Positions 17,900 through 28,400 of a stretch of 64,000 nt of DNA are shown here, piece after piece. The first letter of the stretch is position 1. Every line of letters begins with the position of its first letter. Position numbers and translations under genes: made by a program. This stretch comes from an uncultured Clostridia bacterium (GTDB lineage: Bacteria > Bacillota > Clostridia > Oscillospirales > Ruminococcaceae), in NCBI GenBank assembly GCA_947627045.1, contig CANQUM010000011.1, positions 1-64,000 on the forward strand, in the 5' to 3' direction. The notes under the pieces were generated by a model. That model searched no databases. It worked only from the letters and a program-made list of their open reading frames with translations, and was not told the origin of the DNA.

Positions 17900-19339
17900 A
17901 TGAAATTATCCAAAAGACTTCTAGCAGCATTGCTGGCATTGGCAGCTACTGTTTCAGTTACAGGATGTTCAGGTTCTTCAGGCAAAGACAACTCTTATGA
18001 AGAAAAAGTCAAGGTTCCTTCAAACGATGCAATTGCCGAAATTCCGGAAGGTGCAGAAAACACACTTCAATATCTTGGTGTTAGTAACTTAAATCCAACT
18101 GACACAACGAAAGAAAAAAGTGTTGAAATGGCTTTATTTAACGACAAGGGAGGTAAAGTCGAATACATAGAAACTCGGACTTTTGAGTTAACCAACAAAC
18201 TATCATCACTTATTTTGGCTGATACACCACCTGATATGGTTTCATACGGTCAGTTAATGGTTTATCCTTGTAACATCGTAAAAGGTATTTTCCAGCCAGT
18301 TGATGAAATTGTTGATTTCAATTCAGACATTTGGTCTGATATGAAGGCAATCGCTGACCAATTTGCAATAGCTGGTAAGCATTATGTTGCACCTTCATCA
18401 TTCGGTGATACAGTCCCGCTTATGTTCTACGATAAGAAGGTAATTCAAAACGAAGGACTTTCAGATCCTTATCAATTATATCTAGATGGCGAATGGGATT
18501 GGAACACATGTGCTGACATCATGTATGAATATGTATCAAAAGCTACAGGCGAAGAGCAAAGATTTGGTGTAAACGGTTGGTTCCCAGAGCCTATTTTCAC
18601 AACAACTGGTTCAACTATCATCAAGTATGATGAGAAAAAGAATGAGTTTATAAATAACTCAAATGACCCTAACCTTGAAAGAGCTGCTAACTATTTATAC
18701 GACTTAGAAAAAGACAATCTGATTAACCAGGATTGGATTGGCGGAGCTAAGTCAGCATTCGAGAGTAATACTTTATTCTATTCAATGGGTAGATGGGCTG
18801 CTGCAACAAACAATGGTCCTGCTGCAGATGATGAGTGGATGTGCGTTCCTATTCCAAAGGATCCTAACAGTGATAAATACTATAGATCCCTTGACATAAC
18901 TGTTCCAACTAACACATTATGGATTGCAGGTTCAACTAAGAAGGAAGCTATGAAGTGCTGGCTTGAATGTTGTAAGATTGCTAACACAAACGAAGAGTAT
19001 AAAGAAGCTAACAGGAAAAAATTCTTCGAGAATTCACCTAACTGGACAGATGAAATGTACCAAATGGCATTTGAAGAAGTATTTTCTGATAAGTTCACTT
19101 TAATTGTTGACCCAGGTACAGGTATCTCAAGCGAACTTTCAGATGACTCTGCAGCTAATAATGATGAAAGAAAAGCTATCAATCAATATATGTACTTGGC
19201 AACAACTAAACATGACTATTCATCTGGTGGTGCACAGTATACATGGACTCAGGTTCGTGAAAAATACAATCCTACAATTAATAGTGAGTTAAAGAAATTC
19301 AATAAAACATTTAAACAGTTCTTGAAAGACAACAAGTAA
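17900..19339 (+). CDS. Extracellular solute-binding lipoprotein (ABC family 1 type), copy 1
   Basis: AAGGAGG precedes the ATG. The 479-residue protein has a lipoprotein signal (KRLLAALLALAATVSVTGC, lipobox VTGC at about residue 23) and then a periplasmic-binding fold of the sugar-binding family 1/8 type. Marks are LSSLILADTPPDM, VDFNSDIWSDMKAIADQF, the GKHYVAP hinge region and GEWDWNTCADIMYEY. It should bind a carbohydrate or similar ligand outside the membrane and hand it to an ABC permease. No permease or ATPase gene lies beside it. The next gene is a close paralogue with the same layout, so the pair arose by tandem duplication; each has its own promoter and terminator. Confidence 0.87.
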   Translation: MKLSKRLLAALLALAATVSVTGCSGSSGKDNSYEEKVKVPSNDAIAEIPEGAENTLQYLGVSNLNPTDTTKEKSVEMALFNDKGGKVEYIETRTFELTNKLSSLILADTPPDMVSYGQLMVYPCNIVKGIFQPVDEIVDFNSDIWSDMKAIADQFAIAGKHYVAPSSFGDTVPLMFYDKKVIQNEGLSDPYQLYLDGEWDWNTCADIMYEYVSKATGEEQRFGVNGWFPEPIFTTTGSTIIKYDEKKNEFINNSNDPNLERAANYLYDLEKDNLINQDWIGGAKSAFESNTLFYSMGRWAAATNNGPAADDEWMCVPIPKDPNSDKYYRSLDITVPTNTLWIAGSTKKEAMKCWLECCKIANTNEEYKEANRKKFFENSPNWTDEMYQMAFEEVFSDKFTLIVDPGTGISSELSDDSAANNDERKAINQYMYLATTKHDYSSGGAQYTWTQVREKYNPTINSELKKFNKTFKQFLKDNK

Positions 19340-19358
19340 TATAAACTTGTAATATTTT

Positions 19359-19390
19359 AAGCCGAGAGGATTTTCCTCTCGGCTTTTTTG
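19359..19390 (+). terminator. Terminator between the two solute-binding protein genes
   Basis: AAGCCGAGAGGA - TTTT - CCTCTCGGCTT followed by TTTT is a strong stem-loop and shows that the two paralogues are separate transcription units. Confidence 0.93.
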
Positions 19391-19410
19391 TACAGAATCT
19401 ATAAAATTAA

Positions 19411-19439
19411 TTGACAATATATTAAAAATACAGTATAAT
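19411..19439 (+). promoter_or_regulatory. Promoter of second solute-binding protein gene
   Basis: TTGACA at 19411-19416 and TATAAT at 19434-19439, spacer 17 bp. The leader of about 85 nt is longer than that of copy 1. Confidence 0.85.
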
Positions 19440-19527
19440 ATTTTTGATAATTATTATTTGGAAATTTCACAGCCAAAATAATTATTCAAGATTAAATGCA
19501 GAAAACTATTGAATAAGGAGGATAAAT

Positions 19528-20946
19528 ATGAAAACTTTAAAACGTATTTCTGCTGCAATGCTTGCAATAGGAGTATCTGTTACAATTGTCGGCTGCGGAA
19601 AAAATTCTGATTCGTCTTACGAAGAATCGATCGCAGTACCTACAGCCGATGAAATAGCAGCCATTCCGGAGGGTGCAGAAAAAACTCTTGACTGGTGCTC
19701 GTATTACGACCTTAACCCATCAGCAAATAGTGAGGAAAAATACACTAATGTTTCTATGTTTGAGGATAAGGGAGGTAAAATAAATTACATAAGCTGCGGA
19801 GCTTCAGCTAATAAATATAATAAACTTTCAGAGCTTATTCTGGCAAACACTCCGCCTGACATTTTTCCGTATGAACAAAAAATGACGTTCCCTGTAGGAG
19901 TTATAAAAGAGAGGTATCAGCCGGTAGACAGTGTTGTAGACTTTAATACTCCTTTATGGTCTGATGTTAAAGACGCAGCCGATCAATTTTCATTAAACGG
20001 AAAACATTATGTTGCACCTATCTCTTTTGGAGCTCTTTCAATAATGACTTATGACGTTAATGTTATTGAAGAAGAAGGTTTAGATGACCCTTATGAGCTT
20101 TATCAGGAAGGAAAATGGGACTGGAATATATTTTACGATATTATGAAACAATACAAGGAAAATGCCAAAGATGGTGAGGAAAGATACGGCATAAACGGTT
20201 GGTATCACGCCTTTATTTTCCAGTCAACAGGTCAAACAATTATTTCTAAGGATGAAAAGTCAGGGAAATATATAAATAATATTAAAAACCCTGATCTTGA
20301 ACGTGCTGCAGACTTCTTATACAAGCTCACAAAGGAAGGCTTAGATAACTCTTCTTGGATAGGTCAGGCTAAAGATTGTTTTGAAGCAAACACACTGTTC
20401 TATGCTATGGGACCATGGGCGTCTACAGGATCTCATTCACCAGAAAAGGGAGAAAGATGGGGCGTAGTACCTATTCCGAAAGATCCTAACACAGATGTAC
20501 AGTATACGACTTTAGACATCGGTGCGTATATGTGGGTAAAAGGCTCGACTAAAAAGGACGCTATAAAGTGCTGGTATGAATGTTCAAAGCTGGCAGCAAC
20601 CGCTGACGAATACAAAGAAATATCCAAAAAGAAGTTCTTTGTTGACAATCCTAACTGGACAGAGGAAGCTTACCAAGTAGCATACGGAGATGTAATTTCA
20701 GATAAATTCACCAGACTTATTGACCCGGGATACGGCATTTCAACAATTCTGTCAGATGACGACGCAGCTACAAATGAAACATTAGAAGCTGTCATACCTT
20801 ATCTTTACTCATCAGTAAGAAAATTTGACGAATCGGGAACGCAAATGACATGGACTCAGCTTCGTGATAAATATACGTCTACTATTGACAGTGAACTAAA
20901 AGAATTCAATGCAAGTCTTGAAGACTTTTTGAAAAAAGATAAATAG
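19528..20946 (+). CDS. Extracellular solute-binding lipoprotein, copy 2
   Basis: This 472-residue paralogue of the preceding gene has AAGGAGG before the ATG and a lipobox TIVGC at about residue 23. It shares IPEGAEKTL, ILANTPPDI, VDFNTPLWSDVKDAADQF, GKHYVAPISFGA and GKWDWNIFYDIM with copy 1, along with the C-terminal MTWTQLRDKYTSTI. The ligand pocket residues probably differ (for example GQTIISKDEK against GSTIIKYDEK), which would suit related but distinct ligands. No transporter genes are adjacent, so it must use a permease encoded elsewhere or act as a sensor. Confidence 0.87.
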   Translation: MKTLKRISAAMLAIGVSVTIVGCGKNSDSSYEESIAVPTADEIAAIPEGAEKTLDWCSYYDLNPSANSEEKYTNVSMFEDKGGKINYISCGASANKYNKLSELILANTPPDIFPYEQKMTFPVGVIKERYQPVDSVVDFNTPLWSDVKDAADQFSLNGKHYVAPISFGALSIMTYDVNVIEEEGLDDPYELYQEGKWDWNIFYDIMKQYKENAKDGEERYGINGWYHAFIFQSTGQTIISKDEKSGKYINNIKNPDLERAADFLYKLTKEGLDNSSWIGQAKDCFEANTLFYAMGPWASTGSHSPEKGERWGVVPIPKDPNTDVQYTTLDIGAYMWVKGSTKKDAIKCWYECSKLAATADEYKEISKKKFFVDNPNWTEEAYQVAYGDVISDKFTRLIDPGYGISTILSDDDAATNETLEAVIPYLYSSVRKFDESGTQMTWTQLRDKYTSTIDSELKEFNASLEDFLKKDK

Positions 20947-20952
20947 AGATAA

Positions 20953-20990
20953 ACTAAAGCCCTGAGAAATTACTTGGGGCTTTATTTATT
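20953..20990 (+). terminator. Terminator hairpin, left copy flanking element copy 1
   Basis: AAAGCCCTGAG pairs with CTTGGGGCTTT (with two G-T pairs) around AAATTA, then ATTTATT. A similar hairpin recurs at 21237-21272 beyond the repeat element. Confidence 0.75.
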
Positions 20991-21236
20991 AGAAAAGGCT
21001 GTTGCGTAATAAACCAAAAGTTTTCGGTCAAGCCTTTTTCAAAAGGCTTGCAAGTCAAGGGCAGAGCCCTGTCGCCGACCGCAGTCGGCGAAATCCTATT
21101 ACGAAGTGCGCTCCGCATAGGGGTGTAACCTAAAACTGCAAAGCAGTTTTAGCTAAAAAAACAGTCCAGTGGACTGTTTTTAAAGAGGGGCATGCCCTGC
21201 AAGAGAGGGCTGCCCTTAAAACATACTTTATCTATA
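20991..21236 (+). mobile_element. Multi-hairpin dispersed repeat, copy 1 (diverged, about 246 bp)
   Basis: It shares its core with the copies at 28935-29166 and 36541-36772: AAGCCTTTT-TC-AAAAGGCTT, AGGGCAGAGCCCT, CGCCGAC-CGCA-GTCGGCG, a GTGCG...CGCAT arm, AAAACAGTCC-AGT-GGACTGTTTT and the closing GGGGCATGCCCT...AGGGCTGCCC pair. It has an extra hairpin TAAAACTGC-AAA-GCAGTTTTA at 21131-21151. It encodes no protein. It lies between two similar terminator hairpins. Ends are approximate because the flanks have diverged. Confidence 0.8.
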
Positions 21237-21280
21237 ACTAAAGCCCCGAGGAATATCCTCAGGGCTTTAGTTATTTATTA
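21237..21280. terminator. Terminator hairpin, right copy; also ends secA
   Basis: AACTAAAGCCC...GGGCTTTAGTT with inner CGAGGA-ATA-TCCTC is a long near-perfect stem with A and T runs, followed by ATTTATTA. It matches the left hairpin at 20953 in outline and serves secA from the other strand. Confidence 0.85.
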
Positions 21281-21286
21281 ATTATA

Positions 21287-24016
21287 CTATTCATTTCTTC
21301 CGCAGCACTTTTTATACTTCTTGCCGCTTCCGCACGGACACGGATCGTTTCTTCCCGGTTTTTTCTTGACTGTTCTTGCACCCGAAAGCGAATTGTCAGC
21401 CTTGACCGGATTAGCCTTTAAAACCTGCTCTCTCTTAGGCTCGTCATTTGTCTTTACTTTGACAGTATACATCATACGAACCGTTTCCTCACAAATGGAA
21501 GCTATCATTTCATCGAACATATCAAAGCCTTCAATACGATACTCAACAACAGGATTTTTATTTCCGTAAGCTCGCAGACCAATACCTCTCTTGAGCTCTT
21601 CCATATCGTCGATATGAGCCATCCACTTTGTATCAACAACCTTGAGAAGAACAACTCTTTCGACCTCTCTTAAAATTTCAGGAGTAAGCTCTTTCTCACG
21701 CTGTTCATATTTCTTTAGCGCTCTTTCGGTGAGTTCGTCAATTATCTCCTGCTTGGTAACTCTGTCAAGCTCAACAGGGTCGTATCTGAAATCATCGTCT
21801 GTTGTAAACAATCCCATCAGGAAATCACGAAGTCCGTCTAAATTCCAGTTATCGTGAACGTCCTCCTCAACCAGATATACATTTACCGTATTTACAACGA
21901 AATCCTTTATCATCTTTATGATGTCGTCGTGGATATCGTCGCCCTCAAGAACCTGTGAACGCTGTTTGTAAATGATCTCTCTCTGAGAATTCATAACATC
22001 GTCGTAGTTTAAGACATTCTTTCTTATGCCGAAGTTTCTTCCTTCAACCTTTTTCTGAGATGATTCAATTACACTAGAAAGCATCTTGCTTTGAATAGGC
22101 ATATCCTCTTCGACCTTTAAGGTGTTCATCATATGGGTAATTCTCTCACCGCCGAACAGCCTCATAAGGTCGTCTTCCAACGACAGATAGAATATAGAAG
22201 CTCCCTCGTCTCCCTGACGTCCTGCACGTCCTCTTAACTGATTGTCGATACGTCTTGATTCGTGACGCTCAGTACCGATAATCATAAGTCCGCCTGCTTC
22301 TTTAACAGCAATAGCTTTTTCCTTTACCTCTTTAGAATACTTATCATAAAAATCTCTGTATTCTTTTCTTGCTTTGATTATCTCTTCGTTATCAGTCTCG
22401 CCGTAGCCGACTGCCTCGTTGATTATTTCCTCATCATAGCCCAGCTTTTTAAGCTCTTTCTTAGCCAAAAACTCAGCATTACCGCCGAGCATAATATCAG
22501 TACCACGTCCGGCCATATTAGTGGCAATCGTTACAGCACCGTACTGTCCTGCCTGAGCAACTATCTCAGCTTCCTTTTCATGCTGCTTAGCGTTCAGAAC
22601 ATTGTGCTTTATACCCTTGTTTTTAAGCATTCTTGACAACAGCTCAGACTTCTCAATGGAAACCGTACCAACCAAACAAGGCTGTCCCTTTTCGTGACAT
22701 TTGATTATTTGGTCTATAACAGCGTTATATTTAGCCTGCTCGGTCTTGTAAACAACATCTGAATAGTCAATTCTGATAACAGGCATATTTGTTGGAACTT
22801 CAATAACATCGAGCTTATAGATTTCTCTGAACTCGCTCTCTTCTGTCAAAGCAGTACCGGTCATACCAGATAGCTTTTCGTAAAGACGGAAATAGTTCTG
22901 GAATGTGATAGTTGCAATGGTCTTAGACTCGTGTGCGACCTTAACTCCCTCTTTGGCCTCGATAGCCTGGTGAAGACCGTCGTTGAAACGACGTCCTATC
23001 ATCAAACGTCCGGTAAACTCGTCAACGATAATAACCTCGCCGTCACGGACAACATAGTCAATATCCTTTTTCATAACGCCGTTTGCCTTTATTGCCTGAT
23101 TGATGTGGTGTAAAAGCGTCATATTTTCAGCATCCATAAGGTTTATAACATTGAACGCCTGTTCTGCCTTTTTAACACCTTTTTTAGTTATAGTAGCAGT
23201 CTTAGCCTTTTCATCTACAATGTAATCTCCCTCTACAAGGTCGTTATCAGCCTTATCATCAAGCTCTGTAACGATTGTAGGTTTAAGAGTTTTAGCAAAT
23301 CTGTCAGCTAGAGTATAAAGCTCAGTTGACTTATCTCCTCTTCCCGAAATAATAAGAGGTGTTCTAGCTTCATCTATCAATATAGAGTCGACCTCATCGA
23401 CAATTGCAAAGGCATGTCCTCTTTGAACCTTATCCTTTTTGTAGATAACCATATTGTCACGAAGGTAGTCAAAACCGAACTCATTATTTGTGCCATATGT
23501 AATGTCACAATTATAAGCTGCACGTCTTTCATCATTGTTAAGACCGTTCAGGATAACTCCTATTGAAAGCCCTAAAAATTTGTAGACTCTTCCCATTTCC
23601 TCCGACTGAAATTTTGCCAAATAGTCGTTTACGGTTACAACATGAACGCCTTTACCGTTAAGCGCATTTACATAAGACGCCAAGCAGGCAACAAGAGTTT
23701 TACCTTCACCAGTTTTCATTTCGGCAATTCTTCCCTGATGCAAAACTATTGCTCCAAGAACCTGTACAGGAAACGGCTTTTTGCCTAAAACTCTGTCTGC
23801 TGCTTCACGAGCGGTAGCCAATGCCTCCGGCAAAATATCATCAAGTGTCTTACCGTCAGCCAGTCTCTTCTTAAATTCATCTGTTTTAGCTTTTAAATCA
23901 GCGTCAGAGAACTTTTGATATTCCTCGTCCAGATCCAATACCTTCTGCATTATCGGCTTGATACGGGCAAGCTCCTTTTTGCTGTAGTTTCCAAAGATTT
24001 TATCTAATATACTCAT
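21287..24016 (-). CDS. secA: Preprotein translocase ATPase SecA
   Basis: This is the motor of the Sec export pathway, about 909 residues from ATG 24016 ([16 protein letters not shown]); an in-frame ATG at 24025 is also possible. It has Walker [26 protein letters not shown], the second nucleotide-domain motifs [10 protein letters not shown] and [12 protein letters not shown], and the helical wing. The C-terminus has the zinc-binding tail [15 protein letters not shown] used for SecB or lipid contact. The upstream leader holds two hairpins, one of them placed between the ribosome site and the start. It lies alone, without prfB. Confidence 0.97.
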   Translation of the reverse strand: MSILDKIFGNYSKKELARIKPIMQKVLDLDEEYQKFSDADLKAKTDEFKKRLADGKTLDDILPEALATAREAADRVLGKKPFPVQVLGAIVLHQGRIAEMKTGEGKTLVACLASYVNALNGKGVHVVTVNDYLAKFQSEEMGRVYKFLGLSIGVILNGLNNDERRAAYNCDITYGTNNEFGFDYLRDNMVIYKKDKVQRGHAFAIVDEVDSILIDEARTPLIISGRGDKSTELYTLADRFAKTLKPTIVTELDDKADNDLVEGDYIVDEKAKTATITKKGVKKAEQAFNVINLMDAENMTLLHHINQAIKANGVMKKDIDYVVRDGEVIIVDEFTGRLMIGRRFNDGLHQAIEAKEGVKVAHESKTIATITFQNYFRLYEKLSGMTGTALTEESEFREIYKLDVIEVPTNMPVIRIDYSDVVYKTEQAKYNAVIDQIIKCHEKGQPCLVGTVSIEKSELLSRMLKNKGIKHNVLNAKQHEKEAEIVAQAGQYGAVTIATNMAGRGTDIMLGGNAEFLAKKELKKLGYDEEIINEAVGYGETDNEEIIKARKEYRDFYDKYSKEVKEKAIAVKEAGGLMIIGTERHESRRIDNQLRGRAGRQGDEGASIFYLSLEDDLMRLFGGERITHMMNTLKVEEDMPIQSKMLSSVIESSQKKVEGRNFGIRKNVLNYDDVMNSQREIIYKQRSQVLEGDDIHDDIIKMIKDFVVNTVNVYLVEEDVHDNWNLDGLRDFLMGLFTTDDDFRYDPVELDRVTKQEIIDELTERALKKYEQREKELTPEILREVERVVLLKVVDTKWMAHIDDMEELKRGIGLRAYGNKNPVVEYRIEGFDMFDEMIASICEETVRMMYTVKVKTNDEPKREQVLKANPVKADNSLSGARTVKKKPGRNDPCPCGSGKKYKKCCGRNE

Positions 24017-24022
24017 ACTAAT

Positions 24023-24076
24023 CATTGCCTTTGCTTTGCAAAGGCCTCCTTTCCTGCGTGAAATGAATTTTCACAC
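24023..24076 (-). promoter_or_regulatory. secA leader: ribosome site followed by a 17-nt hairpin
   Basis: On the minus strand GTGTGA...TCACGC (24076-24056) forms a hairpin, then AGGA, AAAGGAGG (24052-24045), then directly CCTTTG-CAAAG-CAAAGG (24044-24028), then CA-ATG (24025) and nine bases later ATG 24016. Folding of the 17-nt hairpin would bring the site close to the starts. The same layout occurs at galT and the PP2C gene. Confidence 0.6.
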
Positions 24077-24123
24077 TAATTCCACCTTTTTGAAATTTAC
24101 ATTAAAAATTGTAATCGAAAAAT

Positions 24124-24152
24124 ATTATACTACATATCTTAATTAAAGTCAA
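24124..24152 (-). promoter_or_regulatory. Promoter of secA
   Basis: On the minus strand TTGACT (24152-24147), 17 bp, TATAAT (24129-24124). The leader is about 100 nt. Confidence 0.75.
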
Positions 24153-24196
24153 GATTATATAAACGAACTTAACATTTTGTTGAGGCAAAAATTTCA

Positions 24197-24225
24197 TTGA
24201 CAATAAATTATACATATTATATAAT
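24197..24225 (+). promoter_or_regulatory. Promoter of the small acidic/basic protein gene at 24263
   Basis: TTGACA at 24197-24202 and TATAAT at 24220-24225 are 17 bp apart, a full consensus match. Confidence 0.8.
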
Positions 24226-24262
24226 TATATTAACATATAAATATGGAAACGGAGGAAGATTT

Positions 24263-24538
24263 ATGAACATTGACAAGGATAAGATCAATGAATTTGCAGA
24301 AAAAACGGGAGAAACGATAACAAAAGGAGTAAAGGCAGGTGCAAAGTATACAAAAGAAAAAGCACCGCTGGTAGGAAAGGCTTTTTTGAATTTCGGACAT
24401 GAGCTGAAGGAAATATTTACATCAAAAAAACAAGCTGAAGTTGTAGATGTTATTGATTCAACTGAACAAACGGATAACACAGAAACCGGCTCACAAAGCG
24501 AAAATGAAGAAAGTAAATCAAACACCACAAACGAATAA
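24263..24538 (+). CDS. Small hydrophilic protein of unknown function (91 aa)
   Basis: ATG at 24263 with GGAGGAAG at 24251-24258; the longer frame to 24197 would begin inside the promoter. The protein is highly charged and helical (DKDKINEFAEKTGETITKGV), with an amphipathic KAGAKYTKEKAPLVGKAFLN stretch and an acidic Ser/Thr/Asn-rich tail likely to be disordered. It has no signal peptide or membrane helix. It has its own consensus promoter and terminator, so it is a real gene, but I do not recognise the family. Confidence 0.7.
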   Translation: MNIDKDKINEFAEKTGETITKGVKAGAKYTKEKAPLVGKAFLNFGHELKEIFTSKKQAEVVDVIDSTEQTDNTETGSQSENEESKSNTTNE

Positions 24539-24545
24539 AATGTTA

Positions 24546-24579
24546 AAAACCCGCTTGAAGAATTTTTCAGGCGGGTTTT
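24546..24579 (+). terminator. Terminator
   Basis: AAAACCCGC...GCGGGTTTTA with an inner partial TTGAA/TTCAG pairing closes the 24263 gene. Confidence 0.8.
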
Positions 24580-24605
24580 ACTATATGTATATAACATTTT
24601 TAAAC

Positions 24606-25238
24606 TTATGTTTTTTTATAATAATTACACAAATATGAAAGCGAACATTCTCCGCACTTTTCTCCCCTTGCCTTACAGGTATCTCTGCCGAATAAAACAA
24701 GCCTGTGGCAGAAGTCAGAACCCTTTTCCGGCGGAATGATCCTTTTCAAATCCTCCTCAACCTTAACCGGCTCTTTGTTTTTAGTAAGCCCCAGCCGTCC
24801 GCAGATTCTTATACAATGCGTATCTGTAACGATCGCCGGCTTATGAAAAACGTCTCCCATAATAAGATTTGCAGTCTTTCTTCCAATTCCCGAAAGTGTG
24901 GTAAGCTCCTCTATCGTCTGCGGAATCTCACCATTAAAATCGTCTCTTATCTGTCTGCACATCTCAACTATTGACTTAGCCTTAGTTTTAAAAAGTCCGC
25001 ACGGCTTTATTATACGTTCAATATCATTCAAATCAGCATCTGCAAAATCATCTATGCTCCTGTATTTATCAAAAAGCTCCTTTGTAACAATATTTACTCT
25101 TGCGTCTGTACATTGTGCAGAAAGCCTTCCTGCGATCATAAGCTCATGAGGTTTTCTATATACAAGCGAACAAATGGCATCCGGATATATTTTTTCTAGC
25201 TCGCTGCATACCAATATTGCCTTTTCCTTCTTTGTCAT
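24606..25238 (-). CDS. nth: Endonuclease III (DNA glycosylase/AP lyase)
   Basis: Start ATG 25238, 8 nt behind GGAGG. The 210-residue enzyme removes oxidised pyrimidines in base-excision repair. It has the helix-hairpin-helix LSGIGRKTANL with the catalytic Lys, the Asp in VTDTHCIRI, and a complete 4Fe-4S cluster near the C-terminus with Cys spaced 6-2-5 (CKARGEKCGECSLSYLC). Length and motifs are normal for the family. Its 3' end faces the small gene at 24263. Confidence 0.95.
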   Translation of the reverse strand: MTKKEKAILVCSELEKIYPDAICSLVYRKPHELMIAGRLSAQCTDARVNIVTKELFDKYRSIDDFADADLNDIERIIKPCGLFKTKAKSIVEMCRQIRDDFNGEIPQTIEELTTLSGIGRKTANLIMGDVFHKPAIVTDTHCIRICGRLGLTKNKEPVKVEEDLKRIIPPEKGSDFCHRLVLFGRDTCKARGEKCGECSLSYLCNYYKKT

Positions 25239-25439
25239 TTTCGTATCCTCCATTGGAATTTATTAATTACATTTTACAACGAAAAGAACGATTTTTCAAC
25301 GTTTTTTACAAAATACATTCACGCTGTTTTAACAGATTTTTGATATAAATTCATATTTAACAGTTTTTATTTACTTTTATTTATTAATATGTTATACTAT
25401 ACTTATATTGGTATATTTTGAATAAAGTGAGGATCAAAA

Positions 25440-28400
25440 ATGTTTAATAAAGAAACAGACAGCACCATAAAGCTGAAACAAAATGTCTACAGCCCCGATA
25501 AAGCTGTAAAAGAAAATAATTCTGCTCTACACAGATTATACAATACAAAAAGCATACAGTTTGCTATAAGACATTTGTTTGTAGTACTTTCATTTATAAT
25601 ACCATTTTTAATTATGCTTATTGTATTTATAAAAGCAGGTATGCACCCTGCAGGAGATAATCAGATTCTTGTTATAGACTGCTGGCATCAGTACTTCCCT
25701 TTTATTTCTGAGATGCAGGACAAGCTGCAAAACGGAGGTTCGCTGTTATATTCGCTTCGCTCCGGCTGGGGACAAAACTTTCTCGGTATAATGTCATACT
25801 ACACAGCCAGCCCTCTTAATTTTCTTGCATTACTCATTCCTGAGGCATATATACGTGATTTTCTAGCTCTGTTTGTATGTATCAAAATAGGCTGTGCAGG
25901 TCTGTTTATGGGAATGTTTCTCAAGAACGTTTTTAAAAGGAATGATTTCTCTATTGTTCTCTTTTCTATTCCGTATGCTTTGTGTGCATATTTGATGGGT
26001 TATTACTGGAACATAATGTGGCTTGATACTGTTGCCCTTATGCCTTTGGTTGCTCTTGGTGTTCACTATCTTATCAAAGACGGAAAATTTAAACTTTATA
26101 CTATCTCGCTTGCAGTTGCATTTTTCTCGAACTTCTACATCGGATTTTTCCTGTGCATATTTATTGCACTTTTTTTCATAGCGGAAGTTATATGTTCAAA
26201 ATACGGTATAAAAACTATTCTGAAAAGGCTTTGGCAGGTTCTGCTTTTTTCAGTTACAGGTATTGCACTGACTGCAATTTTGATCCTCCCTGCATATCTG
26301 GCATTAAAAGCTACCTATTCAGGCGGCAATACAAGCTTCCCGTCGCAAATTAACTTCTATAAGGATTTCAGAGATGTTTTAGCAAATCTTCTCGCCTTTA
26401 GAACACCCTCAAACATTGAAGGTCTGCCAAACCTATACTGCTCGCTGCTGGCAGTCATAATGATCGGCGTACACGCTTTGTCAAAAAAGATCCCAATACG
26501 CGAAAAAATTGTTGTTCTTGTTTTTCTTACGTTTTTAATCGTTAGCTGCAACAATAATATTCTGGACTTTATTTGGCACGGCTTCCACTTCACAAACCAA
26601 ATACCTTTCAGATTTTCATTTATATTTGCATTTGTTCTTATAATCGTTGCATACCGTGCTTTTACTCAGCTTGACCATGTTTCATGGTTCCATATTGCAG
26701 GAGCTATAGCTGCTGCTGCCGGAATTATAGTAATAGGATATTTTTCAAAAGATGCAAACAAAAATTTGCTAATAAACAATATATCATTAGCACTTGCTTA
26801 TCTGGCGCTCATCACAGTTTTGCTGATTAAATTCAAATTCATCAATACAAAGACCATATCCATTATTATGATTATTCCTATGGTAGTCGAAACGTATGCC
26901 TGTGCCAGCAAAGGAGTTGATAAAGTAGGTTCATCTGCTTACAGCACATATTATGCAAGCAACGATGAAGTCCAGGAACTGCTTTTAAAAACAAAGCCTG
27001 CTAATGATGACTTTTACCGTACAGAAATGTCCAAATGGTACACAATAAACGACCCATGTCTCTACCGTTATTACGGCATTTCTCAGTTCAGTTCAATGTC
27101 TGATGTATCAGTGTCAAACTATATGGAGAATATCGGAATAGTTTCTCAGCCCGGCGGAAACAGGTATTATTACGGTGCTACAAATCCTTTTACAAACGCA
27201 CTTTTGAATCTGAAGTATGTTATTTCAAAAACAGGTGCTAATTCAGACACCTATCTGAAAGAAATTGACAGAGAAGGCGCATCAGAGCTTTATGAAAACA
27301 CAGCATACCTGCCGTTCGGATTTATGGTAGACAGCGGTATGAAAGATTTTAAACTCAGCAATCCGAACAATCCTTTCTACTATTTAAACGCTTTATTCAA
27401 AAGTATGACTGGTATTGATAAAGATTTGTATTCATACGTTTTGATGACAAACAGTACCGGTGAAAACGCTACTGTTACAAATGAAGATAATGCAACAGGC
27501 GTATATAACTATGTGCCGGGAAATCCAAACGGAAAGATTTTATACAGCGGCGAACTTGCATTGAACAACTCGGAGAACAAGGTCGACGGGGTAGATACAA
27601 ATTCATATTATCAATTGAAAATTGAAGACCTCAAGGCTGCTCTTAATTTAAGTAAAGATGATGAGATAACCAATGAGCTTGACGGCAAGAAACTTCATGT
27701 TACATTTAGATACCAAAGCGACGCCGACCTTTGGGCTGATGGTGCAGATTTTTACTTTTACGCCCCGTCAGACCCTGAAGATATAAGTGTTGTAGATGAG
27801 ACCTTTGCTGCTGACGAACCATATGAATTTTCAATTGATATAACCGATGCTATTAAAGAAAGCGGACTTGCTATTGAAGGCTTCGGTGCCATTTTAACAG
27901 AGGTTTCAATTATGAATGAAGACCAGGAATATGAACCTGCTGAACAGACGTCAGACAAAAACAAAACCGCTGTTTTAAAATTCAACTATACGGCAATGTC
28001 AGACGCTATGCTGTACTGTTTCTTTGACAGTGATGTTATAGAGGATATTGAAACTAAGATCAGTTCTGATGATCAGTCATACACTTATACTGTTGAAAAA
28101 GATTTGGAATATATCTTTCCGGTAGGTTATGCAAAGAAAGGCGAAACAGCAACAGTTATGGGTACAACTAAAGAACCTCTTGATGAAAACGGACAGCTTA
28201 ACTGCTTGGTATATCAGATAAATGACGACGTTTTGCAGGAAGGTTTGAATAAACTGAAATCTAACGGAACCTACGATATAATAAAGCATACCGACACTTA
28301 CTTTAAGGGCGATATAAACGCAGCAACTGACGGATATATGTATACTGCTATTCCTTCAAACGGCTGGTCGGCTTATGTAGACGGTAAAAAAGCTGAAACG

